Shown: positions 50,549-62,212, counted from the stretch's first letter. The stretch: DNA of 64,000 nucleotides from Ornithinimicrobium cavernae (GCF_003121625.1 NZ_QDDJ01000016.1:1-64000); one strand, 5' to 3'. A program made the numbers and translations. The notes: generated by a model from the letters alone, not told the origin.

Positions 50549-52018
50549 ATGACGTTCGACTTCAAGGTCAAGGATCTGTCCCTGGCGACGGCAGGGCGAC
50601 ACCAGATCCGCCTGGCCGAGCACGAGATGCCGGGGCTGATGGCGCTGCGTGAGCGCCACGCGTCCGCGCAGCCGCTGGCCGGGGCCCGCATCGCCGGGTC
50701 GCTGCACATGACCGTCCAGACGGCCGTGCTCATCGAGACCCTCGTCGCGCTGGGGGCGCAGGTGCGCTGGGCCTCCTGCAACATCTTCTCCACCCAGGAC
50801 GAGGCCGCTGCAGCCGTCGTGGTCGGTCCCGCAGGCACCTCCGAGGACCTGCAGGGTGTCCCCGTCTTCGCCTGGAAGGGCGAGACACTGGAGGAGTACT
50901 GGTGGTGCACCACCCAGATCCTCGACTGGCCCGGTGACGAGGGCCCCAACATGATCCTCGACGACGGCGGCGACGCCACGCTGCTGGTCCTCAAGGGCCG
51001 CCAGTGGGAGCAGGCCGGTGCGGTGCCGACCCCGACCGAGGAGGACAGCGAGGAGTACCACGTCATCCTCGAGACCGTGCGCGAGACCCTCGAGTCGCAG
51101 CCGACGCGGTGGACCACGATCGCCGAGGGCATCCGCGGTGTCACCGAGGAGACCACGACGGGCGTGCACCGGCTCTACCAGCTGCACGAGACCGGTGACC
51201 TGCTCTTCCCCGCGATCAACGTCAACGACTCGGTCACCAAGTCCAAGTTCGACAACAAGTACGGCTGCCGGCACAGCCTCATCGACGGCATCAACCGCGC
51301 CACCGACACGCTGATCGGCGGCAAGGTCGCCGTCGTGTGCGGCTTCGGGGACGTCGGCAAGGGCTGCGCGGAGGCACTCGCGGGGCAGGGCGCCCGCGTG
51401 ATCGTGACCGAGATCGACCCGATCTGCGCGCTGCAGGCGGCGATGGAGGGCTACCAGGTCGCGCGCCTGGAGGATGTCGTCGGCATCGGTGACTTCTTCG
51501 TCACGACGACCGGCTGCTGCGACGTGATCCGTCCCGAGCACATGCTCGCCATGAAGGACAAGGCGATCGTCGGCAACATCGGGCACTTCGACAACGAGAT
51601 CGACCTCGCCGGCCTGTCCCGTGTGCCCGGGGTCCGCAAGACCGAGATCAAGGCCCAGGTGCACGAGTGGACCCTGCCCGCACAGGACGCGGACGGCGAG
51701 AGCCCCGCCCGCGGGGAGCGCTCGATCATCGTGCTGTCGGAGGGGCGCCTGCTCAACCTGGGCAACGCCACGGGCCACCCGAGCTTCGTCATGTCCAACT
51801 CCTTCGCCAACCAGACCCTGGCCCAGATCGAGCTGTTCACCCGGCCCGACGAGTACCCCGTCGGCGTCCATGTCCTGCCCAAGCGGCTCGACGAGGAGGT
51901 CGCCCGCCTGCACCTGGGGGCACTGGGGGTCGACCTCACCGAGCTGACCAAGAAGCAGGCCGAGTACCTCGGCCTGGACGCCTCCGGCCCGTTCAAGCCG
52001 GAGCACTACCGTTACTGA
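50549..52018 (+). CDS. ahcY: Adenosylhomocysteinase
   Basis: 489 residues, matching the long actinobacterial/eukaryotic form with an insert. Hydrolyses S-adenosylhomocysteine to homocysteine and adenosine, using bound NAD. Key parts: [50 protein letters not shown] with the substrate lysine and asparagine, [14 protein letters not shown] as NAD-binding loop, HFDNEIDL and the C-terminal FKPEHYRY that reaches the partner's NAD site. The ATG at 50549 gives the family N-terminus; an in-frame ATG at 50480 would run through the leader hairpins. Next to mtrA without the tmk gene found there in mycobacteria. Confidence 0.96.
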   Translation: MTFDFKVKDLSLATAGRHQIRLAEHEMPGLMALRERHASAQPLAGARIAGSLHMTVQTAVLIETLVALGAQVRWASCNIFSTQDEAAAAVVVGPAGTSEDLQGVPVFAWKGETLEEYWWCTTQILDWPGDEGPNMILDDGGDATLLVLKGRQWEQAGAVPTPTEEDSEEYHVILETVRETLESQPTRWTTIAEGIRGVTEETTTGVHRLYQLHETGDLLFPAINVNDSVTKSKFDNKYGCRHSLIDGINRATDTLIGGKVAVVCGFGDVGKGCAEALAGQGARVIVTEIDPICALQAAMEGYQVARLEDVVGIGDFFVTTTGCCDVIRPEHMLAMKDKAIVGNIGHFDNEIDLAGLSRVPGVRKTEIKAQVHEWTLPAQDADGESPARGERSIIVLSEGRLLNLGNATGHPSFVMSNSFANQTLAQIELFTRPDEYPVGVHVLPKRLDEEVARLHLGALGVDLTELTKKQAEYLGLDASGPFKPEHYRY

Positions 52019-52027
52019 GGTTGATGA

Positions 52028-52705
52028 GTGAACGCACGCGTACTGGTAGTCGATGATGATCAGGCCCTGGCCGAGATGCTCGGCATCGTGCTGCGCAAGG
52101 AGGGGCTGGAAGTAGCCCACTGCGCGGACGGCGGGCGTGCCGTGGCGCTCTTCCGCGAGTTCCGCCCCGACCTGGTGCTGCTGGACGTCATGCTGCCCAC
52201 CCTCAGCGGCGTCGAGGTGTGCCGTCACCTGCGCGCCGAGTCCGGCGTCCCGATCGTGATGCTGACGGCGCGCACCGACACCAAGGACGTGGTGGCCGGG
52301 CTGGAGGCCGGCGCGGACGACTACGTCGTCAAGCCGTTCAAGCCCCAGGAGCTGCTGGCCCGCATCCGCGCCCGGCTGCGGCGCAGCGACCGTCGTGAGC
52401 CCTCGCAGCTGGCCGTCGGTGACCTGGTCGTCGACGTCGCCGGACACACCGTCAAGCGGGACGGCGAGGAGCTGCCCCTCACGCCGCTCGAGTTCGACCT
52501 GCTCGTGGCGCTGGCCGGGCGACCCAACCACGTCTTCGACCGGGAGTCGCTGCTAGAGAAGGTCTGGGGCTACCGGCACGCCGGCGACACCCGTCTGGTG
52601 AACGTCCACGTGCAGCGCCTGCGGGCCAAGATCGAGAAGGACCCGGAGAACCCGCAGATCGTGCTGACGGTCCGCGGCGTCGGATACAAGGCCGGGCCGG
52701 CCTGA
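52028..52705 (+). CDS. mtrA: Response regulator MtrA
   Basis: 225 residues, OmpR/PhoB class. Receiver domain with DDD at 9-11 and phosphoacceptor Asp53 in LLDVMLP, the switch lysine in VVKPFKPQEL; winged-helix DNA-binding domain from about 130 (LTPLEFDLLVALAG, DTRLVNVHVQRLRAKIEKDP). In actinobacteria MtrA controls cell-wall hydrolases and links growth with replication. Starts with GTG nine bases after ahcY stop and is followed four bases later by mtrB, so mtrA-mtrB-lpqB is one operon. Confidence 0.96.
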   Translation: MNARVLVVDDDQALAEMLGIVLRKEGLEVAHCADGGRAVALFREFRPDLVLLDVMLPTLSGVEVCRHLRAESGVPIVMLTARTDTKDVVAGLEAGADDYVVKPFKPQELLARIRARLRRSDRREPSQLAVGDLVVDVAGHTVKRDGEELPLTPLEFDLLVALAGRPNHVFDRESLLEKVWGYRHAGDTRLVNVHVQRLRAKIEKDPENPQIVLTVRGVGYKAGPA

Positions 52706-52709
52706 GGAC

Positions 52710-54341
52710 ATGAGCACCCCCGCGCACGGAGGAGGGGGAGTGGTGGCCTGGTGGCGCTCCTCCCTCCGGCTGCGGGTGATCGTCGCCACGATGCTGCTCG
52801 GCACCACGGTCACGACGCTGATCGGGACCGTCCTCTTCGCCCAGGTCGCCGAGGGCCTGGTGCACCAGGCAGTCTCTGCGGCGACGGTCGACGCGGCGCA
52901 GGAGGTGCGCAACGCGCAGGAGCGCTTCGATGCGGTGCCCCGCAGCGACGACACGAGCCTCAACGCCACCACCAACGAGATCGTCGGGCAGATCACGCCC
53001 GCCGACCAGTCGCTCCGTCGGACGGTGCTGACCCGGAGCCTGGACAACGACCGGGACGCCAAGATCACCACGCTGGCCTCCAGCGACCTCGACCTGGACG
53101 ACATCCCGACCGCCCTGGCCGAGGCCCTGCGCGATGACCCCAGCAACCAGCAGGTGATGGTCACCGACGTCAACCTGGCCACCTCCGACCGGCCCGTCCC
53201 CTCGGTCATCGTCGGGTCCCGGGTCGACATCTCCCGGGCCGGGCCGCACGACCTCTACCTGATCTACCCGATGGCCCGCGAGCAGGCCACCCTGGACCTG
53301 ATCCGGCAGTGGTTCGCCCTGGGTGGCCTCGCGCTGCTCGGTCTGATGGGTGCCGTGGCCTGGGTTGCCACGAGCATGGTCGCCGGCCCGGTCGGGCACG
53401 CGGCGCGGGTCAGCCAGCAGATGGCGCTCGGGCACCTGGACGAGCGCCTCCCGGTCCGCGGCTCCGACGAGCTGGACCAGCTGGCGATGTCGTTCAACAC
53501 CATGGCGGACAGCATCCAGTCCCAGATCCAGCAGCTCGAGACACTCTCCATGCTGCAGCAGCGGTTCGTGTCCGACGTCTCGCACGAGCTGCGCACTCCG
53601 CTGACCACGATCCGCATGGCCGGAGAGGTGCTGCACGCCTCCCGGGACGACTTCACCGGCCCGGTGGCACGCTCGGCCGAGCTCCTGCACGAGGAGCTGG
53701 ACCGGTTCGAGGACCTGCTGACCGAGCTGCTCGAGATCAGCCGCTACGACTCGGGTGCGGCCGACCTGGAGATCGACCGGATCGATCTCGCCGGGGTGGT
53801 CCGGCAGGTGCTCTCGGCCCTGTCCGCGCTGGTCGACCACAGCGGCTCGGACGTGCGCCTGTCCCTGCCCGAGGGCCCCGTCGTCATCGAGATGGACCAG
53901 CGGAGGGTGAGCCGCATCCTGCGCAACGTCATCGCCAACGCCCTGGACCACGGCGAGGGCAGCCCGGTCGAGATCTGCCTGGCCACGAGCGACGACGCGG
54001 TGGCCGTGACCGTCCGGGACCACGGTGTGGGCCTCACGGCGGAGCAGGCGTCCATGGTCTTCGACCGCTTCTGGCGCGGTGACCCGGCCCGCAACCGGAC
54101 GACCGGCGGCACCGGCCTCGGGCTGGCGATCTCGCTGGAGGACGCCCGTCTGCACGGTGGTTACCTCCAGGTGGCCGGTCGGCCCGGGGAGGGCGCGGCG
54201 TTCCGGCTGACCCTGCCGCGCAGCCAGGCCTCACCGATCAGTGCCGAGCCGGGCCCGGTGCCGCTGGACCCCGCCCGCGACCTGGAGGTGCCCCCGGTGC
54301 TGACCGAGCCCGTGACGACCGGAGCAGAGGAGCGACCATGA
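52710..54341 (+). CDS. mtrB: Sensor histidine kinase MtrB
   Basis: 543 residues. Two membrane helices (about 21-43 and 192-214) flank an extracytoplasmic sensor; a HAMP domain follows (about 215-270). The phosphorylated histidine is His292 in FVSDVSHELRTPLTTIR. The ATPase domain shows RRVSRILRNVIANALDHG (N box), VRDHGVGLTAEQASMVFDRF (G1/F boxes) and RTTGGTGLGLAIS (G2). Partner of MtrA; its sensor is modulated by LpqB in related bacteria. The stop overlaps the lpqB start (ATGA). Confidence 0.96.
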   Translation: MSTPAHGGGGVVAWWRSSLRLRVIVATMLLGTTVTTLIGTVLFAQVAEGLVHQAVSAATVDAAQEVRNAQERFDAVPRSDDTSLNATTNEIVGQITPADQSLRRTVLTRSLDNDRDAKITTLASSDLDLDDIPTALAEALRDDPSNQQVMVTDVNLATSDRPVPSVIVGSRVDISRAGPHDLYLIYPMAREQATLDLIRQWFALGGLALLGLMGAVAWVATSMVAGPVGHAARVSQQMALGHLDERLPVRGSDELDQLAMSFNTMADSIQSQIQQLETLSMLQQRFVSDVSHELRTPLTTIRMAGEVLHASRDDFTGPVARSAELLHEELDRFEDLLTELLEISRYDSGAADLEIDRIDLAGVVRQVLSALSALVDHSGSDVRLSLPEGPVVIEMDQRRVSRILRNVIANALDHGEGSPVEICLATSDDAVAVTVRDHGVGLTAEQASMVFDRFWRGDPARNRTTGGTGLGLAISLEDARLHGGYLQVAGRPGEGAAFRLTLPRSQASPISAEPGPVPLDPARDLEVPPVLTEPVTTGAEERP

Positions 54342-54391
54342 GCCGTCGAGCGGGCATGAGCCGTCGAGCGGGCATGAGCCGTGGAGCCCGC
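54338..54391. repeat. 18-bp tandem repeat over the lpqB start
   Basis: Units at 54338-54355 and 54356-54373 are identical; a third at 54374-54391 differs by a few bases. Each begins with an ATG in the same frame. Confidence 0.9.
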
Positions 54392-56224
54392 CTGGTCCCG
54401 GGAACGACCGTGAGCGCTGCAGCGGCGACCGGCCGTGCAGACCAGGCGAGCCCCCGCGGGGGCGCCGTACGCGCTCGACTGCTGGCCGGCATACTGCCTC
54501 TGCTCCTCCTGCTCTCGGCCTGTGCGGGCCTGCCCACGGGCGGGCCGATCGAGCGCGGCCTGCCGGTGCGGGGCGCACCCGTCCAGGAGGTGCGTGCGCT
54601 GCCGGTCGGCCCCGAGGAGGACGCCAGTCCGGAGCAGATCGTGGCCAGCTTCCTGCGGGCCAGCGGCAGCTTCGCCGACGACCACGAGGTGGCCCGGTCG
54701 TTCCTGACCGGCGACCTGGCCCGTCAGTGGCGACCCACCAACCAGGTCCTGGTCTATGACGGGGAGCCCCGGTTGACCGTGGTGGACGGCGCGACCGTCG
54801 AGGCCGAGGTGAACGTGCGCGGGACGGTCGATGAGGAGGGCTACCTCGTCGAGGAGCCCCGCGGCACCACCCGCACCGACCGGTTCACGATGGAGCAGGT
54901 CGGTGGGCAGTGGAGGATCAGCGGCTTCCCCGAGGACTACGGGGTGTGGCTCTCGGAGATCTCCTTCGAGCAGCAGTACGACTCCTACTCCATCCACTAC
55001 ATCACCCCCGACACCGGACTCCTCGTGCCCGACGTGCGGTGGTTCCCACGGGGCGACGGCCTGCCCACGAGCCTGGCGTCGGCGCAGATCGGGCCGGTGC
55101 CGGACTACCTGGCGGGGGCCGCCGCCACCGGGATCTCCGAGGATCTGCACCTGGTGGCCAGCGCCGTGCCGGTCGACCCGGCCACCGGCACGGCGACCGT
55201 CGAGCTGCGGGGTCTGTCGCTCGGGGGCTCCGAGACCCAGCAGAAGGAGCTGTTCGCCCAGTTCGCGCGCACGCTTAAACAGGCACCGGGGGTCAACAGC
55301 GTCCTGATCCGCGGGGCCGGACGGCCACTGGACGTGGAGGGGCTCGAGAACCCGATCTCCGACGTAGCGTCCACCGGCTTCGACGACGCACTCTGGACGG
55401 TGCCGTTCGGTCTGTTGCGCGCCACCGTCGAGCTGCGTCCCGTGATGGCGCTGCACTATCAGCTGCAGGACAACCTCAGTGCTGATCCCGAGCTGCCTCG
55501 GGTCCCGATCCGCTGGGAGAAGCTGGCGACCGACGCGGAGGTCCGGGAGTTCGCGGGTGTGGCGGCCGTCAGTGCCGACACGCTGTGGCGGTGGCGCAAG
55601 GGCACGGACACGGTGATGGAGGGCATCGGCCAGGAGCTCACCGCGCCGACGTTCGACCGGTCCGGCGGACTCTGGGTCGCCGGCCGCTCGACCACCGGTC
55701 CGCGCGTGTGGGTCATCGCCCGGAGCGAGCCGCTGAGCCGGGCCGTGGCGCGTCCGCTGGAGACGCCGTGGCTCGAGCCGAACCAGCGGGTCACGGAGTT
55801 CCGCGTCGCGGCGGACGACCGCCGCGCCGTCATCGTCGTGGAGGACATGGACACCGACGAGGTCCAGATCGGGATCACCGGCATCGTGCGGGACAAGGAC
55901 GGTCGGGCCACCGCGCTCACCGAGCCCTACCAGATCGGTCAGACCCTGACCAGCGTCACCTCCGTGGTGTGGTCCTCCCAGACCGAGCTGTTCCTGCTGG
56001 GACGTCAGGCGCAGGACACCACGGACCGGCCCTTCATCGTGCACATCGGAGGGTGGCTCGAGCCGCTGCGGCTGGTGTCCGAGGCCACCGACGTGCGGGC
56101 CGTGCCCTCGGACACCAGCTCGGCCCTGATCGTGCTCAGCGAGCAGGGGCGGATCTACACCCAGGACCGCAACGACTGGGGCATCGGCCGCAACGGCGAC
56201 GACGTCATCATCCCCGGCACCTGA
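54338..56224 (+). CDS. lpqB: Lipoprotein LpqB
   Basis: 628 residues from the first of three candidate ATGs. A hydrophobic helix ends in the lipobox LLSAC (Cys62), so it is an acylated extracytoplasmic lipoprotein. The GerMN-type domain is around 190-320 and a beta-propeller-like C-terminal half follows. LpqB binds MtrB and modulates MtrAB signalling in actinobacteria. Oddity: the N-terminus is repetitive (MSRRAG, MSRRAG, MSRGAR) because of an 18-bp tandem repeat, giving three in-frame starts at 54338, 54356 and 54374. The first overlaps mtrB by four bases. Confidence 0.93.
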   Translation: MSRRAGMSRRAGMSRGARLVPGTTVSAAAATGRADQASPRGGAVRARLLAGILPLLLLLSACAGLPTGGPIERGLPVRGAPVQEVRALPVGPEEDASPEQIVASFLRASGSFADDHEVARSFLTGDLARQWRPTNQVLVYDGEPRLTVVDGATVEAEVNVRGTVDEEGYLVEEPRGTTRTDRFTMEQVGGQWRISGFPEDYGVWLSEISFEQQYDSYSIHYITPDTGLLVPDVRWFPRGDGLPTSLASAQIGPVPDYLAGAAATGISEDLHLVASAVPVDPATGTATVELRGLSLGGSETQQKELFAQFARTLKQAPGVNSVLIRGAGRPLDVEGLENPISDVASTGFDDALWTVPFGLLRATVELRPVMALHYQLQDNLSADPELPRVPIRWEKLATDAEVREFAGVAAVSADTLWRWRKGTDTVMEGIGQELTAPTFDRSGGLWVAGRSTTGPRVWVIARSEPLSRAVARPLETPWLEPNQRVTEFRVAADDRRAVIVVEDMDTDEVQIGITGIVRDKDGRATALTEPYQIGQTLTSVTSVVWSSQTELFLLGRQAQDTTDRPFIVHIGGWLEPLRLVSEATDVRAVPSDTSSALIVLSEQGRIYTQDRNDWGIGRNGDDVIIPGT

Positions 56225-56337
56225 TCCGGCCGCGGGGGTGAGGGCCGGTTGTCCACAGCCGCGCCGGGCCACCGGGACCGTCCACCGGTCACCCGGTCCG
56301 GGGACGGGGCGACCGCCGCCCGCGACAGGGTGGGGCC

Positions 56338-57072
56338 ATGTCGGGACGTTCCACTCCGGGGCGGGTCACCGCCGCAGCACTCGGGACCGGACTCGGTGCC
56401 CTGGGGGACCTCGTCCTGCCGGCGCGCTGTGGCGGGTGCGACCTGCCCGGCGAGCGGTGGTGCGCGACCTGTCGGCGGTCCCTCGCCGTCGCGCCTGCCC
56501 CGCACCCGTGGAGCCCCACCCCAGCCCCACCCGGGCTGCCGCTCGTCTGGACCGTGCTGCCCTATGACGGACCGGTCCGCACCTGCCTGGTGAACTGGAA
56601 GGATGCCGAGCGCAGGGACTTGACCACTGTCCTCGCGCCGCTGCTCAGCGAGGTGCTGCTGGCCGCCCTGCTCACCTGCCCGGGGCGTCCCGTCCTGGTT
56701 CCGGCCCCGTCGGCCCGAGTCAACTCCCGGCGACGCGGCGACCACCCGCTGCGTACCCTCCTCCGGCAGGCCGTGCGCGCCCTGCCCCGCGCGGCACGTC
56801 CGCCGCAGGTCCCCGCACTGCGACTGTGCCGGCCGGTGGCCGACCAGGCGGGGCTGGACAGTCGCGGCCGTGCCGAGAACCTGTCGGGGGCCATGGTGGT
56901 GACCGAGGGTGCGGGCCGACGGGTCAGCGGGGCCGTCTGCCTGCTGGTCGACGACGTCATCACCACCGGCGCCACGCTTGCTGAGGGAGCGCGGGCGCTG
57001 CGCGCGGCAGGCGCCACCGACGTGCTGGCCGTCACCGTGGCGGCGACCCATCGACGGCCCGCGGCCCACTGA
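56338..57072 (+). CDS. comF: ComF family phosphoribosyltransferase-like protein
   Basis: 244 residues. An N-terminal zinc ribbon (Cys31, 34, 42 and 45) is followed by a PRTase-type domain with the PRPP loop CLLVDDVITTGATLAEGA around 201-218. LVPAPSARVNSRRRGDHPL and VADQAGLDSRGRAENLSGAM are the other family blocks. ComF proteins are linked to DNA uptake in competent bacteria but are also found widely where natural competence is unknown. Lies 113 bp after lpqB and before hpf, as in mycobacteria. Confidence 0.9.
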   Translation: MSGRSTPGRVTAAALGTGLGALGDLVLPARCGGCDLPGERWCATCRRSLAVAPAPHPWSPTPAPPGLPLVWTVLPYDGPVRTCLVNWKDAERRDLTTVLAPLLSEVLLAALLTCPGRPVLVPAPSARVNSRRRGDHPLRTLLRQAVRALPRAARPPQVPALRLCRPVADQAGLDSRGRAENLSGAMVVTEGAGRRVSGAVCLLVDDVITTGATLAEGARALRAAGATDVLAVTVAATHRRPAAH

Positions 57073-57159
57073 GCCGGTCGGCGGCGGCCGGCACCTCGTC
57101 GGTGGCGAACGGATCGGCGACATACCACCCCACCCCTGTCATTCCACAGGGAACCGGGC

Positions 57160-57165
57160 TAGTGT
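57160..57165 (+). promoter_or_regulatory. -10 box upstream of hpf
   Basis: TAGTGT, six bases before the ATG at 57172. It is the best -10 in the 254 bp between comF and hpf and probably starts the hpf transcript with a leader of about 155 bases. Confidence 0.5.
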
Positions 57166-57171
57166 CTGGTC

Positions 57172-57273
57172 ATGGGAAGCCCCCAGCGTCTGCAGGCCAC
57201 CGGACCAGGTGGTCGACAGGCCTGTGAGAGGCGACTGGGGAACCGCCGCGAGGAGGTGGTGCCGAACGGGTAG
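57172..57273 (+). CDS. Possible leaderless 33-residue upstream ORF of hpf
   Basis: An ATG exactly six bases after a -10 box opens a 33-codon frame ending TAG. The product begins MGSPQRLQATG and is basic, with seven arginines and one cysteine; no known family. Third-position G/C is about 23 of 32 codons, lower than in neighbouring genes, which argues against a selected protein. It could be a regulatory uORF whose translation affects hpf expression 54 bp downstream, or simply a chance frame. Confidence 0.3.
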   Translation: MGSPQRLQATGPGGRQACERRLGNRREEVVPNG

Positions 57274-57326
57274 AGGGCCGGGACAGCCCAAGGTTCAGCA
57301 CTGTTCTTCAGTATGAGGAGGATCCT

Positions 57327-58016
57327 ATGGAAATCACCGTGACCGGCCGGAAGAAGCAGGTCTCCGACCGCTTCCGCCGCCACCTGGAGGAAAAGCTCGA
57401 CAAGATCCCGCAGCTGGCGCCGCGGGTCTCCCGTGCCGACGTGGTGCTCACGCACGAGGCCAACCCACGTCAGGCCAAGGAGAGCGAGCGTGTGGAGATC
57501 ACCTGCTACATCAAGCGCACCGTGGTCCGCGCAGAGGCGGCGGCCGATGAGGACTACGCCGCCCTCGACCTCGCCATGACCCGTCTCCTGGAGCGCCTCC
57601 GCCGGTCCAACGACCGCCGCCGGATCAGTCACACCGGCAAGCACCGCCAACCGTCTGTCGCCGAGGCGACCTTCGGCCTACCCACAGATCCACTGCCGAT
57701 GCCGGCCCACTCCGAGATGTCCGCCAACGGGGTGCCCATGGACAAGGAGGAGGCGGTCGCGCAGGCCCTCGGCACCGAGGGCAACAGCCCGATCGAGCTG
57801 CGGGAGAAGGTGCACCCCTCCGAGCCCATGTCCGTGGGCCAGGCCCTCAACGAGATGGAGCTGGTGGGGCACGACTTCTACCTCTTCCACGACACCGAGA
57901 CCGACCAACCGAGCGTGGTGTACCGCCGACGCGGGTGGTCCTACGGAGTGCTGCGACTGGACAGCTCCGGCAGCGAACAGCCAGAGTCCGCCGGGGAGCG
58001 GCTCGCGGCCGGATGA
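57327..58016 (+). CDS. hpf: Long-form ribosome hibernation promoting factor
   Basis: 229 residues. Residues 1-105 are the S30AE/YfiA fold that occupies the ribosomal decoding centre (MEITVTGRKKQVSDRFRRHL, KLDKIPQLAPRVSRADVVLT). A linker leads to the C-terminal dimerisation domain (about 160-215, KVHPSEPMSVGQALNEMEL, HDFYLFHDTETDQPSVVYRR) that joins 70S ribosomes into 100S dimers or stabilises them. ATG with AGGAGG upstream. The long leader with a possible uORF suggests post-transcriptional control. Followed by a strong terminator. Confidence 0.94.
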   Translation: MEITVTGRKKQVSDRFRRHLEEKLDKIPQLAPRVSRADVVLTHEANPRQAKESERVEITCYIKRTVVRAEAAADEDYAALDLAMTRLLERLRRSNDRRRISHTGKHRQPSVAEATFGLPTDPLPMPAHSEMSANGVPMDKEEAVAQALGTEGNSPIELREKVHPSEPMSVGQALNEMELVGHDFYLFHDTETDQPSVVYRRRGWSYGVLRLDSSGSEQPESAGERLAAG

Positions 58017-58084
58017 GCCGTCCCGTCGGCGCCCCTGAGCGCTGAGCAGACACCAGGCGCCCTGAGGGCGCACACAGCCACGGA

Positions 58085-58114
58085 CGAGGGTCCCGACCAC
58101 TGTCGGGGCCCTCG
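58085..58114 (+). terminator. Hairpin terminator after hpf
   Basis: CGAGGGTCCCGAC (58085-58097) pairs with GTCGGGGCCCTCG (58102-58114) with one G-T pair and a four-base loop, followed by TCTAT. Confidence 0.75.
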
Positions 58115-58116
58115 TC

Positions 58117-58122
58117 TATGTT
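58117..58122 (+). promoter_or_regulatory. Leaderless -10 box of the YcaQ-type gene
   Basis: TATGTT, six bases before the ATG at 58129; it begins two bases after the hpf terminator stem. Confidence 0.55.
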
Positions 58123-58128
58123 CGGTGC

Positions 58129-59328
58129 ATGACAGCCCAGCTGACGGCCGGACAGGCGCGCCGGATCGCCCTGGCCGCGCAGGGCTTCCTCGACCCACGT
58201 CCCGAGCGGGCGACGATGCGGCACCTCCAACGCGTCATCGACCGGCTGCAGGTCGTGCAGATCGACAGCGTCAACGTGGTGACCCGTAGCCAGTACCTCC
58301 CGTTCTACTCCCGTCTCGGCCCCTACGACACCGCCCTGCTGGACCGCGCCCGCGACGGCAACGGTCCGCGGTCCCGCACACCCAGGAGGCTCGTGGAGTC
58401 CTGGGCCCACGTGGCCAGCCTCATCCCGCCCGAGACCTGGCCGTTCCTCGGTTTCCGGATGGCGCGGGCTGTCGAGGACTCCTGGAGCCGGCGTGTCGTG
58501 CGCGAGCACCCGGGTGTGCTGGAGCGGGTGCGTGCGGTCGTCCGCGAGCTGGGGCCCCTCACCGCCCGCGAGGTCGACGGGTATGTCGAGCACAGCGAGG
58601 TGCACAGCCGCGACAACTGGGGCTGGAACTGGTCGCTGGTCAAGGAGTGCCTGGAGCACCTGTTCTGGGCGGGCGAGATCGTCAGTTCCGGGCGCAACGC
58701 CCAGTTCGAGAGGCGCTATGCCGACCCGTCGTTCGTGCTGCCGTCCGAGGTGCTCGCCCGGGCGCCGGGACAGCCCGACGCACCCGACCTCCGCGAGTCC
58801 GGGCTCGAGCTCATGAGGCGTGCCGTGCGCGCACACGGCATCGGCACGGCGGCGGACCTGCGCGACTACTTCCGCCTCCGCCAGTCCATGGCCGGGCCGG
58901 CTCTCACCGAGCTGGTCCGACTGGGTGAGGTCGAGCAGGTGGCTGTCCGCGGCTGGGACCAGCCGGCCTACCTCGACGCTGCGGCCCGACGTCCCCGGGC
59001 GGTGGAGACGCGTGCCCTCCTGAGCCCGTTCGACTCGCTGGTCTGGGAGCGGACACGCACGGAGCGGATCTTCGGCTTCCGCTACCGCATCGAGATCTAT
59101 GTGCCCGAGCCACAACGTGTCTTCGGCTACTACGTGCTGCCCTTCCTGTGGGGTGACCAGCTGGTGGGTCGGGTCGACGTCAAGGCGGACCGGGCAGCGG
59201 GCCGCCTCGTGGTGCGGCGCCTGCACCTTGAGCCGGGTGCGCCGGCCGGGTCGCGGCATGCGCTCGGGGAGGAGCTCGTCCAGCTGGCGGGCTGGCTCGG
59301 TCTGGAGCGGGTCGAGGACCAGTCGTGA
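58129..59328 (+). CDS. Winged-helix DNA glycosylase-like protein (YcaQ/AlkX family)
   Basis: 399 residues. Matches the HTH_42/YcaQ superfamily: [20 protein letters not shown] (the QxD catalytic-type region), [39 protein letters not shown], and [23 protein letters not shown] near the C-terminus. Escherichia coli YcaQ and Streptomyces AlzY-type enzymes unhook interstrand DNA crosslinks. The QxD-like VQIDSVN is present here, so glycosylase activity is plausible. Monocistronic with a leaderless promoter. Confidence 0.85.
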   Translation: MTAQLTAGQARRIALAAQGFLDPRPERATMRHLQRVIDRLQVVQIDSVNVVTRSQYLPFYSRLGPYDTALLDRARDGNGPRSRTPRRLVESWAHVASLIPPETWPFLGFRMARAVEDSWSRRVVREHPGVLERVRAVVRELGPLTAREVDGYVEHSEVHSRDNWGWNWSLVKECLEHLFWAGEIVSSGRNAQFERRYADPSFVLPSEVLARAPGQPDAPDLRESGLELMRRAVRAHGIGTAADLRDYFRLRQSMAGPALTELVRLGEVEQVAVRGWDQPAYLDAAARRPRAVETRALLSPFDSLVWERTRTERIFGFRYRIEIYVPEPQRVFGYYVLPFLWGDQLVGRVDVKADRAAGRLVVRRLHLEPGAPAGSRHALGEELVQLAGWLGLERVEDQS

Positions 59329-59394
59329 GGCACGCGGCCGTCGCCGGCAGGGCGCGCGGGGCCACTCGGGTTTCGGGGGAGCGGCCCCGACGAT

Positions 59395-59400
59395 TAGCCT
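59395..59400 (+). promoter_or_regulatory. -10 box of secA
   Basis: TAGCCT; predicted start near 59407, leaving a leader of about 50 bases that ends in CAGGAG (59445-59450). Confidence 0.45.
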
Positions 59401-59455
59401 TGGCCTGAGGTCCGCGTGCGGTTCACGCGGTCACCACGACGCGTCAGGAGACTCC

Positions 59456-62191
<2,736 letters not shown>

Positions 62192-62212
62192 GCGACGGCG
62201 GAAACCCCGGTC

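Larger units (their letters stand above)
820..54494. repeat. Dispersed octamer GTATGCCG / CGGCATAC, 25 copies
   Basis: Copies (first base, hand count): as GTATGCCG at 820, 1282, 6806, 8218, 13963, 16529, 25947, 28498, 31459, 40980, 46740, 47699; as CGGCATAC at 1335, 4493, 8981, 14215, 18390, 25468, 28695, 30667, 38535, 46062, 46881, 50506, 54487. Every heptamer GTATGCC found is followed by G. Eight further sites read CTATGCCG or its complement. Sites lie in at least six different codon phases and four are intergenic. None was seen after 54494 or between 31466 and 38535. Confidence 0.8.
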
